A DNA stretch of 64,000 nucleotides from Bradysia coprophila (lineage: Eukaryota > Arthropoda > Insecta > Diptera > Sciaridae), in assembly GCF_014529535.1 (NCBI RefSeq), contig NW_023503293.1, positions 4,792,741-4,856,740 of the forward strand. Direction: 5' to 3'. The notes under the pieces are model-generated. The model had not been told where the DNA came from, did not search any database, and worked only from the letters and a program-made list of their open reading frames with translations. Both the position numbers and the translations under genes were made by a program. Positions 45,546 through 60,500 of the stretch are shown here, piece after piece (the stretch's first letter is position 1; each line of letters begins with the position of its first letter).

Positions 45546-48463
45546 TTTACTGGAATTCAAAAATGAGATTAGTGACCACGTAGTTGAAAAAAAAAGGTCC
45601 ACAGAGCAGACTAGATCAACGGATTATACGTACACGGGATCGCTATGAGAATGACAACATGCGATATAGATTTCGTTGTTGCGTTAAAGCCTTACGTTAA
45701 ATTATTGTCATTTAGTCAAAGCTACAGGTAAAAATTCATTTGATTAAATTTTGGATAACACTTTAGCAAAACATTTTTGACCGGTGCTACGAGAAAAATG
45801 TGTGTACTGTCATTCGGTGATGTCAAAATGACATTTAGTCGATTCGCTGCATTCGCCGGCAGTGTTGCAAACAGCAGGCTCTCATCAGTCAAATTGCGTA
45901 ATTTGAATGAAAGTAATCTGCAATGAATGTGAACTGTCCAGGTATGGTCTAATGTCATTGCGGAGGACATAACTATCTTAAAAATGGATTTTAACTAACT
46001 CATTTTCATATTATTTTGACAAAAATAATTAATGCGTTCAAGATAAATCTAACGATTTTAGAGAATCGGCCATACCTGGTATGTACATTCTTTGGTTGTC
46101 TGTAGTCGACAATAACAACTCTCTTGTTATTCCCTTATACCCATAAAATAAATAGAAATTCATGGAACCGTTCTCTGCTGTCACATCTATTACACATAAA
46201 AACACAACCACAAACTGCTTATTCAGCAACTTGTTTCCTTTCATGCCTTGGGAATAAATTTCAGAATTTTTCTCGTAATTTAGGCTCTCGGCATGAAAGG
46301 TTGTATCACCTTTCGTGGTTGGTATAAAACAAAATTACACTCCAAACCATTGAGTTATGCTCAGGAGGAGACCTGGTGGCGCTCATGCTCATAAATCCAA
46401 AGTATATAAATACTGAAGGTACCGCAGATCCCTACTTTCGCGTGAATATAATTTTCATAACGTTGGACACGAGTAAAATTGAGTAAATTTCACATTTTTA
46501 GGTTGCATCTCAATACTCAACACAGAAAATTTTACACTGAGCAACGCAGTCCTGACAACATTATTACGTCAAACATCACAGATGCAACATGATAAATCTT
46601 ATATTCACCCGAAAGTCGGGATCCGTATTTTTTTCCATTCCCTGAGGGTCTGCGGCACCTTTAGTGTTTATATAAATACTTTGCATAAATCAATAACATA
46701 AGTGTTTACTCAGATAAGTTTCAAAAGGACAGCGACACTGTGAGTCACTTCTCGATAGTGGTAATAATCAATCAAAAGAACTAAACTAGTTACCACTACC
46801 GTTGTAGATAGGAAAGAATGGAAGACAAAACATTCTATAAGTATGAAAAACGTTTTAATTGTATACTTACTACCATTAACGTTATTCGACGGTTCACTGG
46901 GCATCTCATGTTTTGTTCATTGATATTCGTGTGTTAGATCAGGCGCGGCAAATACCCTGAGTGCTAAACACACCTTTGCTTGTTCATTGAAAGTATAAAT
47001 CAAGTGTGGACAATCGGCCGAGAACTCAAAATGTACGTCATTATAATATAAAAAATGAGTTCCTTTCTATACAATCTTACTGTCCTCCGAGCCGAAATAG
47101 GATCCATAAGGATCCCATCACCATCAGTGAAAATTCTAAAAGTTTCCGATTATTGACTAGTGGTTATTTGAAAGATTTTTTTTCCGCTCAGATGAACCAT
47201 TTTTAGTTTTAATTCTCAATCTGAATGAATGAAAAAAAGTCTGATAAATTTTTCCTGCATTAATTTCGGATAATTTTTTACTTGATTTAGTTGACTTGAA
47301 ATGTCGTGGAACACCCACGAAACTCCATCTCTCAACATCAAATAACTAAAATGCAATCTAGCCAAACAGCTCCGGAAAATAGGCTAGAGCTAGAACGACA
47401 ATGGTATGCACACAACGCAAACTGACATCACTGCAGAAGTAGTATTTCGCCTGTTCTTCATTTCAGTTGACTCTGAAGTTCGGTGAACGTTAACAAACTC
47501 AGAAGAACGGCAAAAAGGACAGTTTTATTGTAATTTTTTTTTAAATTTTCTTCGTTATCGCGAGTAATATCCTCCGCAATTGGTTTGAGACTAAACATAA
47601 GGTTCGTAGCTTAAAATTTATGTAAAAAACATCACTTGGATGGAAACTGTTCAATTATTCAAATTTTGTACATTTCTGTTGGTCAAATGGGTCCAGCGGA
47701 ACATGAACAGCTTTCGGTTCAAATAAATTTGGGTTTTTGATTGACTTCCTCATTATTGCATGGAAAAATGCTAGAAAAAAACGTTGAATCGGTTGTCAAG
47801 AGATTTTCATTATTTTTGTTCATTCGTTGAAAGTGATAGCGGCGAAGCTTTTTGAATTAGAGCGAAATGATTTATCGAGGAGTTTACAATGTTGCGTCGA
47901 ATTCAATTATTTTGCTTTATTGTCTAGATGGATTAACGACAATAACGATTGCGTTGACCAAAAGTGGCGTTTAATTTACTTAAATTACATTTTCCGTTAA
48001 AAAGAGTTCGATTGATAAGCAAAACTAATAAAATTTCAAATATTTCGATCGATTGCTAACGTGACCATGTAAACGCCCAAACGGCGAATAAATTGAAATC
48101 ATCAGGCAACCGGAGCAGATCTGTCATTTTTCCGATTTGGACTTTTAGATACGTGAATACAAACGCGAGATTGGCACATACAATTGTTATACCCCACACA
48201 CGGATACAAATTTATTGAATCGAAAAAAATTTGTTTAAACTTCATCTTGGAATTTGTCGTATTTTCAAACATAGTTTTCGATTGTTTTAATTAAAACATT
48301 TTGCTCGAATGTACAGAGAAAAATTAGATATTCGACGTGGCCTGTTTCTGGATTCAGAAAATTGATTAAATTTCCATTGTTCATCCATCCGAAAAACATA
48401 AAAAGAAAAAAATAACAAAAAAAAGTTGGTGTCATTTTGGTGTCTATTTCTTATTTATTTCAG
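45546..48463. other. Intergenic region between DNAJC25 and the kinesin-13 gene
   Basis: No conserved coding sequence is recognised. Near 45940-45950 and 46069-46078 CCAGGTATGG occurs in both orientations. An initiator-like TCAGTT lies at 47463-47468. An acceptor, TTATTTATTTCAG, ends at 48463, so 48464-48540 is probably the 5' leader of the kinesin-13 gene, with an upstream leader exon in this region. Confidence 0.4.
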
Positions 48464-48540
48464 TGTGTTTTGAATTAAAATTACAAAAAATTCAACTGAA
48501 ATAATTGGCTGACAATCGGACACAAAGAAAGAGGATAAAA

Positions 48541-51500
48541 ATGGATCAAATTGCTGTTGGTAAAAACGTCTACATCAAACGAACGGATGGTAAGTTTTTT
48601 TTGCACTCTCTTTACCATTTAAATTTTTTATAAAAATTTGCGTGCGTTCCGTACTCGAATGTTTCTTTTTCGAATGAATTTTACCATAAATGGAATGTTG
48701 CTTCTCACTGAAAACTATCAAATAGGTGACCCTTGCAAAATAATATTTTGTTGCGTGGGTTAGGCATTGAGTTTATTGAATAATTCAACTTGGTGTGTTT
48801 TTTTTACTGTCATTGTTGAGTGTTGCACACTGTACAACACTATCATATTGTATGTTGGGAAAAAACGGGATTGAAAGCCATCTTGAAGCTTGCACAGCAC
48901 AAGTAACCTTCGTTCCAATGAATATTACTCTTTTTTCTATTCATTCTGCATTTTTAGCCGGTTATCGTTACCGATACCATGTAAATTTCGTTATCATTTA
49001 ACATGCAACAAAAAAAGAAAATTCAATGGAAGATCGAAGCGCGATTGTCATGTTTCGTTTTAGTATAGATTAAATTTCTGTATTCAACTTGTCACACATG
49101 ACTCATGTTACTTCCTAATTAATTTTATTCCATCGTTTCCAAGTCAAGATATCAAACCGATTTTCGGTTTTTTCATTGGAAGTGCTGGTGAATTCTGCTT
49201 TTTTTCATGATGCAATTTTTACCGGTGACAAACGTATTTACAATATGACAACATTTTAAAGCTTAATGCAAACAAGAAGAATATAAAAAAAAACGGTAAC
49301 GGCTTTTCTTCGTCTTAAAATTTTACCGCAAGTACGTATTCATCATGGGGTATATAATGTCTATAGAATATCAATCCAGTTTTATTCGGCCCTTAGTCAT
49401 TTGTTACTATTGTCTTTAATCTTAATTGATTTTTTTGAATGGTTCGTTGCAATTGCTTGCCATAATATAAATCATTAATCAGATGTACCCATGGCAAAGT
49501 ATATTTATTTATACTTCCTCACCGAAATCAACCCATCGGTTGTGTTGGTAAAAAATAAAACTTTTTTTCACGGATTTTTTTCTTCAATGAATTGGTATAT
49601 ACCTTCCGATACGTTCAACATTTCTATAAACGTTTGTGATTTAACAAATACGATTGAAGTGTTTAGTTGCTCTTCTCAACGAATTAAAAAAAAATCAGAA
49701 GAGCCAACGTTAAGTGCAGTGTATTTTCAGAATTTTACAAAAATGTGTGTTTGATCATCTATCGGTACATCCATTCAATAAAAATTGATTGTTCAGCGAA
49801 CACCGTAATTGTTACACGAACAACTTGTTCGAAGGGTTTCTTGGTCGATCTTAACGTCCAAAAACCTCTTGTTTAACGTGCTAGTTTTCATTACTAAAGC
49901 GACTGTGATTTTCATTTATAAACTTGACGTTAAACACCGTTTGTAGAATCATCTCATAAGTCATAGATCGCAAGAAGCGAGGATCTTTTGACGTTGAATG
50001 ATAGGTTTTTAGTTGCGAAAATCAATAGAAAGCTTTGACATCTCTATCTTCCCAGTTGGTTCTTATTTTGTACAGAATATGTCTAGTCACAAATGCTTAA
50101 GTTACTTGTTCATATGGTCTTCTCGCCTTCCACCCATTGATTGATTAGGTATGAACATAGATCAATAAACAATACCAAATAACTCAGACTCTGACAGGAA
50201 ATGAACTGGATTGGATTTGGGATTGATGGCTAGGCTATGGAATGGGCCTTGACCATTTGCTTCAGACAAGAACATTAGATCTGTTCCAATCCCTTACTTC
50301 ACACTAAGGAACATTTTAGCACTGACGGTCTTCGAAAACCGCATCAGTCTTCAGATGATTGTACGAACAGCTCAGACTAACTTTCTTTCCCATTCCATGG
50401 AGAAGCTCGTTGATCAGTGATCCTGTGGCAGTGATCCATGCCGTTTCTATCAAACTAAGACCTAGTATGTTCAATTGGTCTGTCAAAAAGTTTATGTTCC
50501 AACTGACTCCCTGATTTTTGTCGTTCTTCTAAGGCTGTTGCAGAATGTGCACCTTTAACTTTGATGGAATTTTGTATTTGTACCGATGCAAGAACGCTAA
50601 AGTTTTATCTAAAAGGTTGCATCTGTTTACATTCATCCCACATGTGGCAAAGTGGTAGTACAGTGCCAATATTTTCTTATTGGATAGACACGCGTTTACA
50701 CATTTTTTATTCTTCGAAATACGCGTTTTTGTAACGATTTTTCGTTGTCAATATATATTTCAGCATAAAATGTTTGTATTTACGCAGACTAGTTATTCAC
50801 CTCATGAGTGAAGAAAATAAATTTTCACCGCATCATTGATGTTTCACACACAACGCTGAAACTCATTCAATTCTGTCGGCAAGGTCGTTACAACAATACA
50901 CACGAATTTTAAGCGAAACTCATTAAGGAAATATCGATTTGTAACCTAAAAGATGCTCGTATGCTCATAATAATGTAGTGAGCTTTGTTTAGCGAATTCT
51001 TTTATTATTTTTCGTTTTCTAAATAGACAATGACAACTGAAAACTGCTTTAAATAGAATTTATTATGACGACGACGACGATATTATAGCTACGGTTACAT
51101 TTATTGTACGTATAAAAAAAAGTTTTGTTGTCATTGATTTGAGCAAAATATTTTACGCACGATACACGGCCGTTAACAATATGGAAATTTAATATTGTAT
51201 TACACATACAACGCTGCTTTCGTGCAGATTTGCATCATGTTCACCTCATATATACACATGCCATGTAGTTAAATTATATGCGTCTTGACGGTTATTTCGA
51301 CCGAATCAAATGCCGTCCCATGCAAATTACATTTTGCTCGTTTTATTCATTCGAAGACAACAGAGGCATTATTTCTGATTCATTTATTTTCATCTCTTAC
51401 GGTAAAGTCTATAGCATAATCATTAAAACGAAATTGCGGGACTCTTTGTCATGGTTCTATGATCATTCCTACTACTCAGAGATTTAGGGCTTACCGGTCA

Positions 51501-54500
51501 AGTTCGTAATTTGTTTGTAAGTGAAATAAGATTCAGGCAATTCATCCGTTTAGTTTTGGGACAGGACTTGACAAGACTTGGATGCGTGGAAATAATGTTT
51601 ACTTCCCGTAAAACGAGTCAAAATTTCATGGTAAACGAAAACATAAAACTGACTTCCAGGTGCATACATTTCCCGTTGCTTTGTTCAGCGAAAGTTCGAT
51701 TTCCCGGTATTCAAAAGATTCAATTCGAAAGATTAGATTTTCACAAAACTATTATACTTTCACCACCGACACTTCTTTCTCCTTCTTCCACAGTTTGCAT
51801 TTGTCCTAATAAATAAATTTAGAATCAACTGGTACGATCACGCGATCAAACCTATACGAATACGATTTTCTTCGAAGTCACGACCACGACATAACAATAT
51901 AACATGTCTGCTGCATGTCATTTGAATAACAAAAAATGTTCTAACTTTCAAAATATCCATTAAAAATAGCACTCTGCACTCAATTTCCATCCATCTGATC
52001 TCTTGCATTAGTGACTGTAATTCCGTCAGTCTTTTACTCTGAATTCTATATTTTCAATCCGCTACATTGTTATGTGCTCTGATTTCGATTGATTACTTTA
52101 TTTAACGTAACATGTGTGGGATGATCGGCTCTGATCTAGATCTACCTCGTTCTAACTGGAATTCACGTTTGACGAGTTTTTCTGACGACAGTGTAACAAC
52201 AACAAACGTTTCATCCAAAGTTCATGAATTACAACATGAAATGCTAGTGGTAAAAAGTACTTAAATGAAGTTGTAAATTTTGTCTCCAGTCAACGTAACG
52301 TTTTCGTCAAATTCATGCAAATTTATTGAAAAGAAGTGTTCAATGCGAAACTGATGACACGAACGAACACTGGCTAAAAAACTATACAAACAACATAAAA
52401 GACTATGTTCTTTTATGTTCCCAATAAGGTGTCTACAACGCCCATACCACCAAACAACTTTTTGTCGAGACAATTTTTATTGTTTCGTTTCATTGTACCT
52501 TTTTGTTCAGAGAGCACATACACAGTATGTGTGTGCATGAATAATTTAATTTGAAACTTACATTTATAACTGAAAAAGCCACATTCGGGGGGGAATCGAA
52601 TGAAAATTAAACATTTAAAATAGACGAACTCATGTTCCCGTCCTTATTCCCATCCAATGAATGGGGCAAATGGAGTTTCCGTTGCTGGTGGTTCAGTAAA
52701 ATTATCTGAAATCCCATATATCGATAGTAACGACAAACAATATATATGAAATGACCTCCTGGTTAATGCGAAAATGAAGCATACATTTAAACAAAAAAAA
52801 AGCCACGGACTTATTGATGATACTATGCTATGCTTGCCGTTTCTTAACGGTTAAACTATTTGAATTTCATGTGAATTACTTACGATGCATTTCAGTATAT
52901 TTTGAACGACCATCCACACACTAAGCATTATCACTGCGCATTTTGACTTCAGGGACGTTTCGATAATAAAAAATTATTCCTAACATTGACATACTCTGAT
53001 TTAATAGCTTTCAAGCATTTATTGCTAGCCAGAATTTCATTGTCTGCATGGGGAATTATGATCTAGTGCGCGCATTCAGGTCGTCAAATAAAAGCAAATT
53101 GGTTCAAAAGTCCTAGAGCGATGGATTTTGTCACGGTTTGGATAATAAGGTGCAAAAATACCACAGTTGCATCGACAGTTTCGGTTTATTCAGTCGGTGT
53201 CTCGCATCGTATGAACTGTATTTAATCAAAATCTGAGTTCAAACTATGAAAATTGAATATTGCACGAACTTAGTCTGTCGGTGCTTTGGAAACTTTGGAA
53301 AAATTAATTTTTTGTTGTCAGTGGATGACAAGGTGGTAATGTTACCCAAAAATTATTAGTCGGTAACGAGTTTCGTATTAAAATTTCGGATCTGCAGCGA
53401 AGTTAAAAACCTGCACCAAACTCATCAATTTATCAACGAAACGTCCTTCACAAAAGATGATCTAATTTGAAATTGATTTCGTCGCTCCATCACCAACAAT
53501 CGAAGAAAACAGCAACACACACAAAAAAAAGCGTCGTTTTTATTTGGTAAACACCATTCATTTTGGATGACATCATTCGATAATAGCCTAAGATACAGTC
53601 TCATAAGCACAAAGTGATTCTTTCAAATGCTTTTCGATTTAGAAAACCGTTTTTTTTTTCTACATTTCCAAAAACCCACTCGAAACCGAAAAAAAAATAT
53701 AAATTACAACATGAAGTACATCATTTCACATCATTAAGTCGAAAACGAGACGAATTAAAAAAAAAAACATTTCGTTGTTGTTGAATGAAGTTTCTTAGAG
53801 TTGAGGTGAATTACTCATAAAACGTTATACCAGAAAACATATGGCGTACGCTGTTGCTCCTCTTTTATTTGTGATTAACGGAGCCTCATGTACTTAATTT
53901 TTGGCTAATTTAGTTGTTCGTATGTTCGATATTAAAATTTTCATAAATGAAGTTTTACGTGTAGCACAAACATACCAAATTTTAGATAACAGCTTTCCAC
54001 CTGCATATACGCACCATGTATCGAATGATTCATGCTTCAATATAGTTTTTGTCATAGCTATGTTTGTGTTATAATCCGAAATTTGTTAACACGTTTATTC
54101 TTTAGAGTTGTTGACATGAAATTATGCAACATTTATGAATGGATTTTAATATTGATTTGGATTGTAGATTTCGCTGGAGCTCAGCTATTACAATTGTGAT
54201 TGACTGTATATTTACCTTGAATGTGTTCAACGTTGTTAGAGCCATGGATCCACGGAGATGACATTTTAATAGTCCTCTATCACATTTGACAAAATGGTAT
54301 CGCCAATCTATTCCTTCTTTTGTTTAAATTTTTGCCCACTGGCTCATGATAAATCTTTTACTTCACTAGCTTTAACAAGTATTTTGCTATAGAGTTCGTC
54401 TCTCTGTTTTTGTAGTCGTTGTAGTCGTACCAAGCCGTTTCTAATCAAGGAAACTTTTCTGTGCGACACTGAACTAACATTAGTTTCTTCAGAATTATTG

Positions 54501-57500
54501 GAAGCGTAACGAAGCCTAACAAATACCTTGAGGCAAGGAAAAATCCTAAAATCTGCGTAAATCAATGACAAATCGGAAAATTCATAAAAAAAACTATTTT
54601 ACAAAATCCCTCAGCTAAACCTTTTTATAGCAGAGTTGTGACCCCAAAAGAAACATCTCAACAAAAACGTGAGTTCATCACTAGTCTTGTTGTCTCCGCA
54701 TTTTTTTTTGCCACTGCGTGACGCAATACCTGCAAAGTATCTCATTAATTCAACAGTATATTGCTAACTTGAAATCTAAACATCCAATCATGTAAACATA
54801 ATTATCCGAACCATGACGTTATTTCAACAATAAGATCCACATTTCTCACACCATAATCTAATCTAGAAACCATAATGCAGTGTTTAATAACCTGTAAATA
54901 AACAGTTAAACCTTGCTAAAGAAAGCATAATATAGACAAGGCAATTGACTCTTTAAATGATCAAACTAGTTTTCCTATCAGCCATCAATGTTATGATGAT
55001 TGGAATAAAAATGTTTTTTTTTTCTGTTCTCATTTATGCATACGAACACAATTTTTTTTTCGTACTGATGATACCGAGCCACATTCAATGAAAAACTGAA
55101 TTTGTGGTTTTTAAGAAACACATTTGACTGTTATGCAAATTGGAAATTAAATAATGTTTTTTGTCAATGGAGAAAATGTCGAACACTTTTCCAAATATTG
55201 GCATCTCTGTGGTATTTACTTTGATGTGACATTGAATCATTCGTTTACCTGTAGATGTACACGTCATATATGTTACAAGTGTTTTGCTTTAAGCAACGTT
55301 TTTGGTTTTTCTAATTTTTTTTTAGGACTTAGCACGCCAAGTTGAAGCAGAGTTAGGCAGGCGTTATTGGAAAAGTCTCGTATTAAACATCCGTCAATCT
55401 TTTGATTCGTTAACTTTACAGACGGCAAGCCTATCAGCAGTTTCACTATCGGGTCTATAACTTCGTTTGATCAAAGTATTTTCAAAAGATTGATTTCCAA
55501 TCTTTTACTCCACTTTTCTGAACATGAAAATAAGTCCATAGTAGTCACAGCTTGTCGTTTATTTCTGGAGTCCTTATCGTTAACAGATGATCTGCGATTT
55601 TTTTTTCTTATCTTTCAACTGCTAGAGGTTTAACTTTCGGCTACAACCATAACCACCAACAACCGTATTCGTACAGTCTCATAGGTACGTAGACATGGCT
55701 ATTATCGTCATAATTATTATGCACAATGAGCTTGAAAATGTCCATACCTGATGTTTGGTATCGTTAGAAAGGTGAGACTCTAGGCTACAAATTTAGAACA
55801 AAAAGATTGACCTAGGTCCCGAACAAAGAACAATTCGTCTATCTCAAAATTATGCCGTACACATTTTAATGGTATGTGATTCTTAATCACGGCGCTGCCC
55901 TCTCCAAACGTCAATAAAAAAAATCATGTGCACGACATATCAGGAGGTATGGACATTTTCAAGGTCACCGTGCATGTTCACGCTTTGAGAGATCAATGGT
56001 TTAGGTAGTTTTATGTGGTCCTGAAAACTTTACTCATTTTCTAATAATTTGCTCGTTTGGTGTGGTAAAATAAATTGTTTCCTTTCTCATTATACCTCTT
56101 TGCAGACAACAAATAAATTTTCTCGTTGTCATCGTTCATCGATTGTCGTTTTTCCCAAGGATTTCTTTGTCTACGATATCGTTCTCAAAGTATTAGTTTC
56201 TCTAATTCTTACAAAAGTTGCTTTTATGACTGAATGAAATTGGATGAATGGAAATATTTTGTTTATCAACACTAGCAACGTGTGAAACAAACTATTGGTG
56301 TCTTTAAAAGCACAAGATTTTCCAATAAATTTCGTGACTTATCATACTAAAACCATTGTCTATATAGCATGTGTGTTTCGAGCATATATAATATCAACAG
56401 ACCTGCGACAATTCAGATTATATTGCTAACCGTTGTTGTATATATGTGACGCTTAGTTGTTGTTGTTTTTTTTTCGCGATTAATATAAATTTTTTCCTGT
56501 CTCAATTTACAGTTGGTTGATCGGTATGATTGCAGCGAGAAGATAGTGTTAATTGATTTTTAAGTGACGATTTAAATTGTTTTCATGGTAGATTAAATAG
56601 GGCTATTAACAGTTAAGTAATTATTTGATTTCGATATAAGCATACAACAGTTTTAGCCAGTTAATGTCATTATTAGCCAATCGGTTGTCACAGCATCTGG
56701 GTAAATAAGCAAATACAATTAGGTAGATGCAGTGGAACAAGAGAATGAAGTCACATTTTCAACGATTACAGTTCAACTGATGTTATTCATTCCACATACA
56801 ATATACGTTTATATGCGTCGATTCCGTCTGTTACAATGTATGAAGACTTTCTGAGAACACGGTATATAGTAAATGGCATTGATGATGCATCAATAGAATC
56901 GGATTGTAATTGTGTCCTCCTCTGTTTATAAAAAACTAGCTATTTTCTTTACTAGGGAGGGAAAATGGACTTTCCGTCCCTAGGTAAAAGTCCTACTTCG
57001 TAAAGGAAAACGTTATACTACGATCTGGAAATAATTTGATATTTCGTATCACGATGAGTAAAAGTACCTCGGGCATTTTCACTTATCTCGATACGAAATA
57101 TCACATTCTTTCCCGTGTATAGCAATATACTATTATACTGTGCAAGGGGAAAAAAGAGGAAATTCCAACAAGAGCGAAGGTTTTCTCCGAAGTGAATAGC
57201 CTTTTATCCACGAAACATACGTCAGTTTGTTTCACCGTTTTTAAAAACCAAAACAAAGTGACAGTTGCAAAGAGAAAAAAAACTTGAAATGTCATCAGAT
57301 AGAGCATTGACAAATCGAATCTTCTCACAGCATTTGAGAGGAGAAAAAGAATTTTCATTTTGTGTGTGATTATCCTTAGTATTTAGGGTATTTAGCGTTT
57401 TCTTGACTCTTTGTGTGATGATAGTTCGGTGGAAATGGTGTTTATTCTAACCTCTTTTGTTTTGACAGGGGAGAAAAAAGAAATTTTCTCTTCCGAACTG

Positions 57501-60500
57501 TCACCTTTGTCTTTGTTTTAAAAAATTGTGTAACAAATCGATCAACTGTTCTGTAAACATAAACGGTTAACATATGAAAAACGTTGTGTCTGCCTCTGGA
57601 AGAAAAAAGGTAATTCTAATTCGAGCGATTTGGGGGACTCGCTCCGCAAAGCTGAGCTGGCCCTTCCTATTTGCTTCTCGGCAAACTGATAATTATTTCT
57701 TAGTTTTGATTTTAATAAACTGATACTCAATTTACTGTCTTCTTCTACCCTACATATTCAATGCCGTGAAGCACTTCCACACAATAAATCATCGATCACG
57801 TTGTTTCTATTCGTTTCTTTCGCTAAACTCCAAGCTGTTAAATAATATGACAAAGAGACTCAGAGAGGTCAAAAGTTTTCTGCTATTGTTCAATAAAGCA
57901 CACCATATTTGAAGAGACGGCGCTGCATTTTATATTACTATTCTACAACACAAAACTGTACATTCGAATAAATATTGTATAAATGTAACGCGACACCGTA
58001 TTTGAGAAAAATTTCTCACTTAAAAAAAAAGTTTCGAACTTTCAGCAATTACACTTTATTGAGCCCATAAAAGGCGATGTTTACATTTATACTCAGCGAA
58101 GGTTAAATTCTTGGCGATCAAGTGCCATATTTAGGATGAATACGGTCGCAAGGAAATATCGTCGAGGCATAAAGGAAATCACGATTTTTCGTTTTTATTT
58201 TCCGAAAATGTATTTAACCCAACCAAATGTTTCGTTTTTCTTTATTGAATTGTTAATTTTTATTCGCCCGTGCTGGCTCTGCGTCATTTAAAGATCGTTT
58301 ACAAGGTAAAATAAATGTACGATTCGAATCGCTAAAAATCCTCGTAAATTGGCATTAAATTTGTAATAATTGCGCGAAAACAGTAACCGTTATTGTTACA
58401 ATACGACGATCATTTAATAGATCATTAAATTAAATCAATTTGTCATCTCATAGTTGACCTCTGAGTGCACGTACATCAAATGGCGATGATACAAACGAAT
58501 TCATTACACTCATCTTTCAACCGTTTCAAATTTTAATTAATTTATAAAATGCTGTATAGCATAACTATTAGTTAGTTTAGGTCTATTCATCTGCAACGTT
58601 TAACCTTTGCTATGTGGGACTGACATTCACAGAGTTAATGAAAAATAAGATTTTCCGTTTTGTGTATTTTTTCCAGTCTTCAGTGTCAATTGGGTTACTG
58701 CATTTCCGATTAAAATTCATCAATTTGCGCATTTAAATGAAATCCGGAAATGCTTTTATTTGAGTTTGTTATCAGATACAGATTTACTTATCTAATCTCG
58801 CTGCCGATGTTATTTTTCACTCTGTGAATCAGTCCCAGAGAATGTATGGAATGTTATTTCGACATTATAAATGGTTGTATCGCAGATGAATGGCAGCATA
58901 TACATAAGCTTGATTGTAATTAAGTTTAAACCCGGAAAATGTAAAAAATGAAAGAAAACAATTGAAAGCGATTATGCTGATATTACTGTAAAGCCTCTCG
59001 GAGTGTACGTTCCACAAAGGTATATGGGATTGTGCAAATTATTTACAAATTAAAGTAAGTAATAATGCGGTTGGAAAGTACGTTTTACGATTTGTCGGTT
59101 TAATTAGTCTAGAATTGTGTAACACTCTACTCATTAACAAGTGTGTATAGAAGTTCATTTGAAAAGCATAGCAAAACAAATCGCGATTAGTTGGTTCTTC
59201 TACCCATACACACTGGCACATAGGTGTTAAGGGTGCATAACTCATGTGAAGTACGTGAAGTAGTCAATCGTCACTGAAGTGAAATCATTTTCCTTGTCCT
59301 ATTTCTTCGTTGAACAACTTTAGGCTGCCATTATTTATACATAAGTATATTGGGTACCGAGTACGAATGTGTCTGACGTTGTTCCATTGTGTCAGCATCA
59401 AAAAATTTTTTTTGCGCCACAAATTTTCAATTCAAATGTGCATGTCTTAGACCACGGTGCTAATTAGTTTGGGCGCCAATAAGGATTGGCCAAAGCGGAC
59501 ATATGGAGATGCACTGCTTCTTACTTCACCTGTATGTATCATATCAAAACAGGTTGGTATCACAACGTCGTTTTAATGTTCCTAGCTGGTAATACTGCCA
59601 AGCAACAAACAATTAACTTCTTGGTTCTTATCACATACTATTCACATCTATTCATTTTATGTGCACCCACTAGCTCTATACTGCCGTAATTCGGAAGGAA
59701 AACAATTTCCAATAAAACTAGACCCTTTGGGCGGGTCAGGTCCCTTGACTGACACTTTTCTAAATGTTTTTTTAACGTATTTATAAAAATATATTTACTA
59801 TATAGACAGTAAAATTTGACAAAAAGAAATTTCTTGGAAACCATCGAGCGTAAGGTGGAATGATTTTTGACCACTTTTTGAGCTCTCAATTTTCGTATAA
59901 ATTTCCAATTTTCAATATTTTCAATCAACCTCAAATCATAATTAAAATATGACTCGTGTATATTTCCCACTCGTATGAGCTGTCTATTATTCTGTTTTTG
60001 TTACATCAGAGTAGATGCGGAGATTGTTTTGCAAATGTGGAACAAGGACTTTTTAGATAGATGTTCTTCTCTTACATTTTTGCGTAAAAAAGGGAAGTCC
60101 CTCCTGACTTAATATACCTTCACATGGTGATATGGTGATAAATGACCTTTATTAGTTTTTGGTACCAATTTCGACTCTATAATACTAAAGGGATTAAAAA
60201 TATTTGTAAAAGGAGAAATTTATTGGTAGACCGAGAAAAAATAATCCCTCGATTTCCCATTCACAAAACCTTCAATCGTGAATAAAATGTCACGACTCGT
60301 GTGGATTACGGCTTCGCTCTGGCCGCAAACTTCACACTCGTAAAATCTTTACAATATTCTCTTTGATTCAATTAACTCCATTTATATTTTAAAAAAATCT
60401 TCAGAAATCAGTTGAGATAATTCATCTTATCTCATAAATGTAACTTTTTTATTAAAATTTCTTACACTTTTTAATCAAAGTGTGCTAATTTGATAACAGG

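Noticed and set aside
44532-45602. Upstream in-frame ATG of DNAJC25 at 45602
   Set aside because: It would place 19 extra residues before a clear signal peptide; the next ATG at 45545 fits the family.
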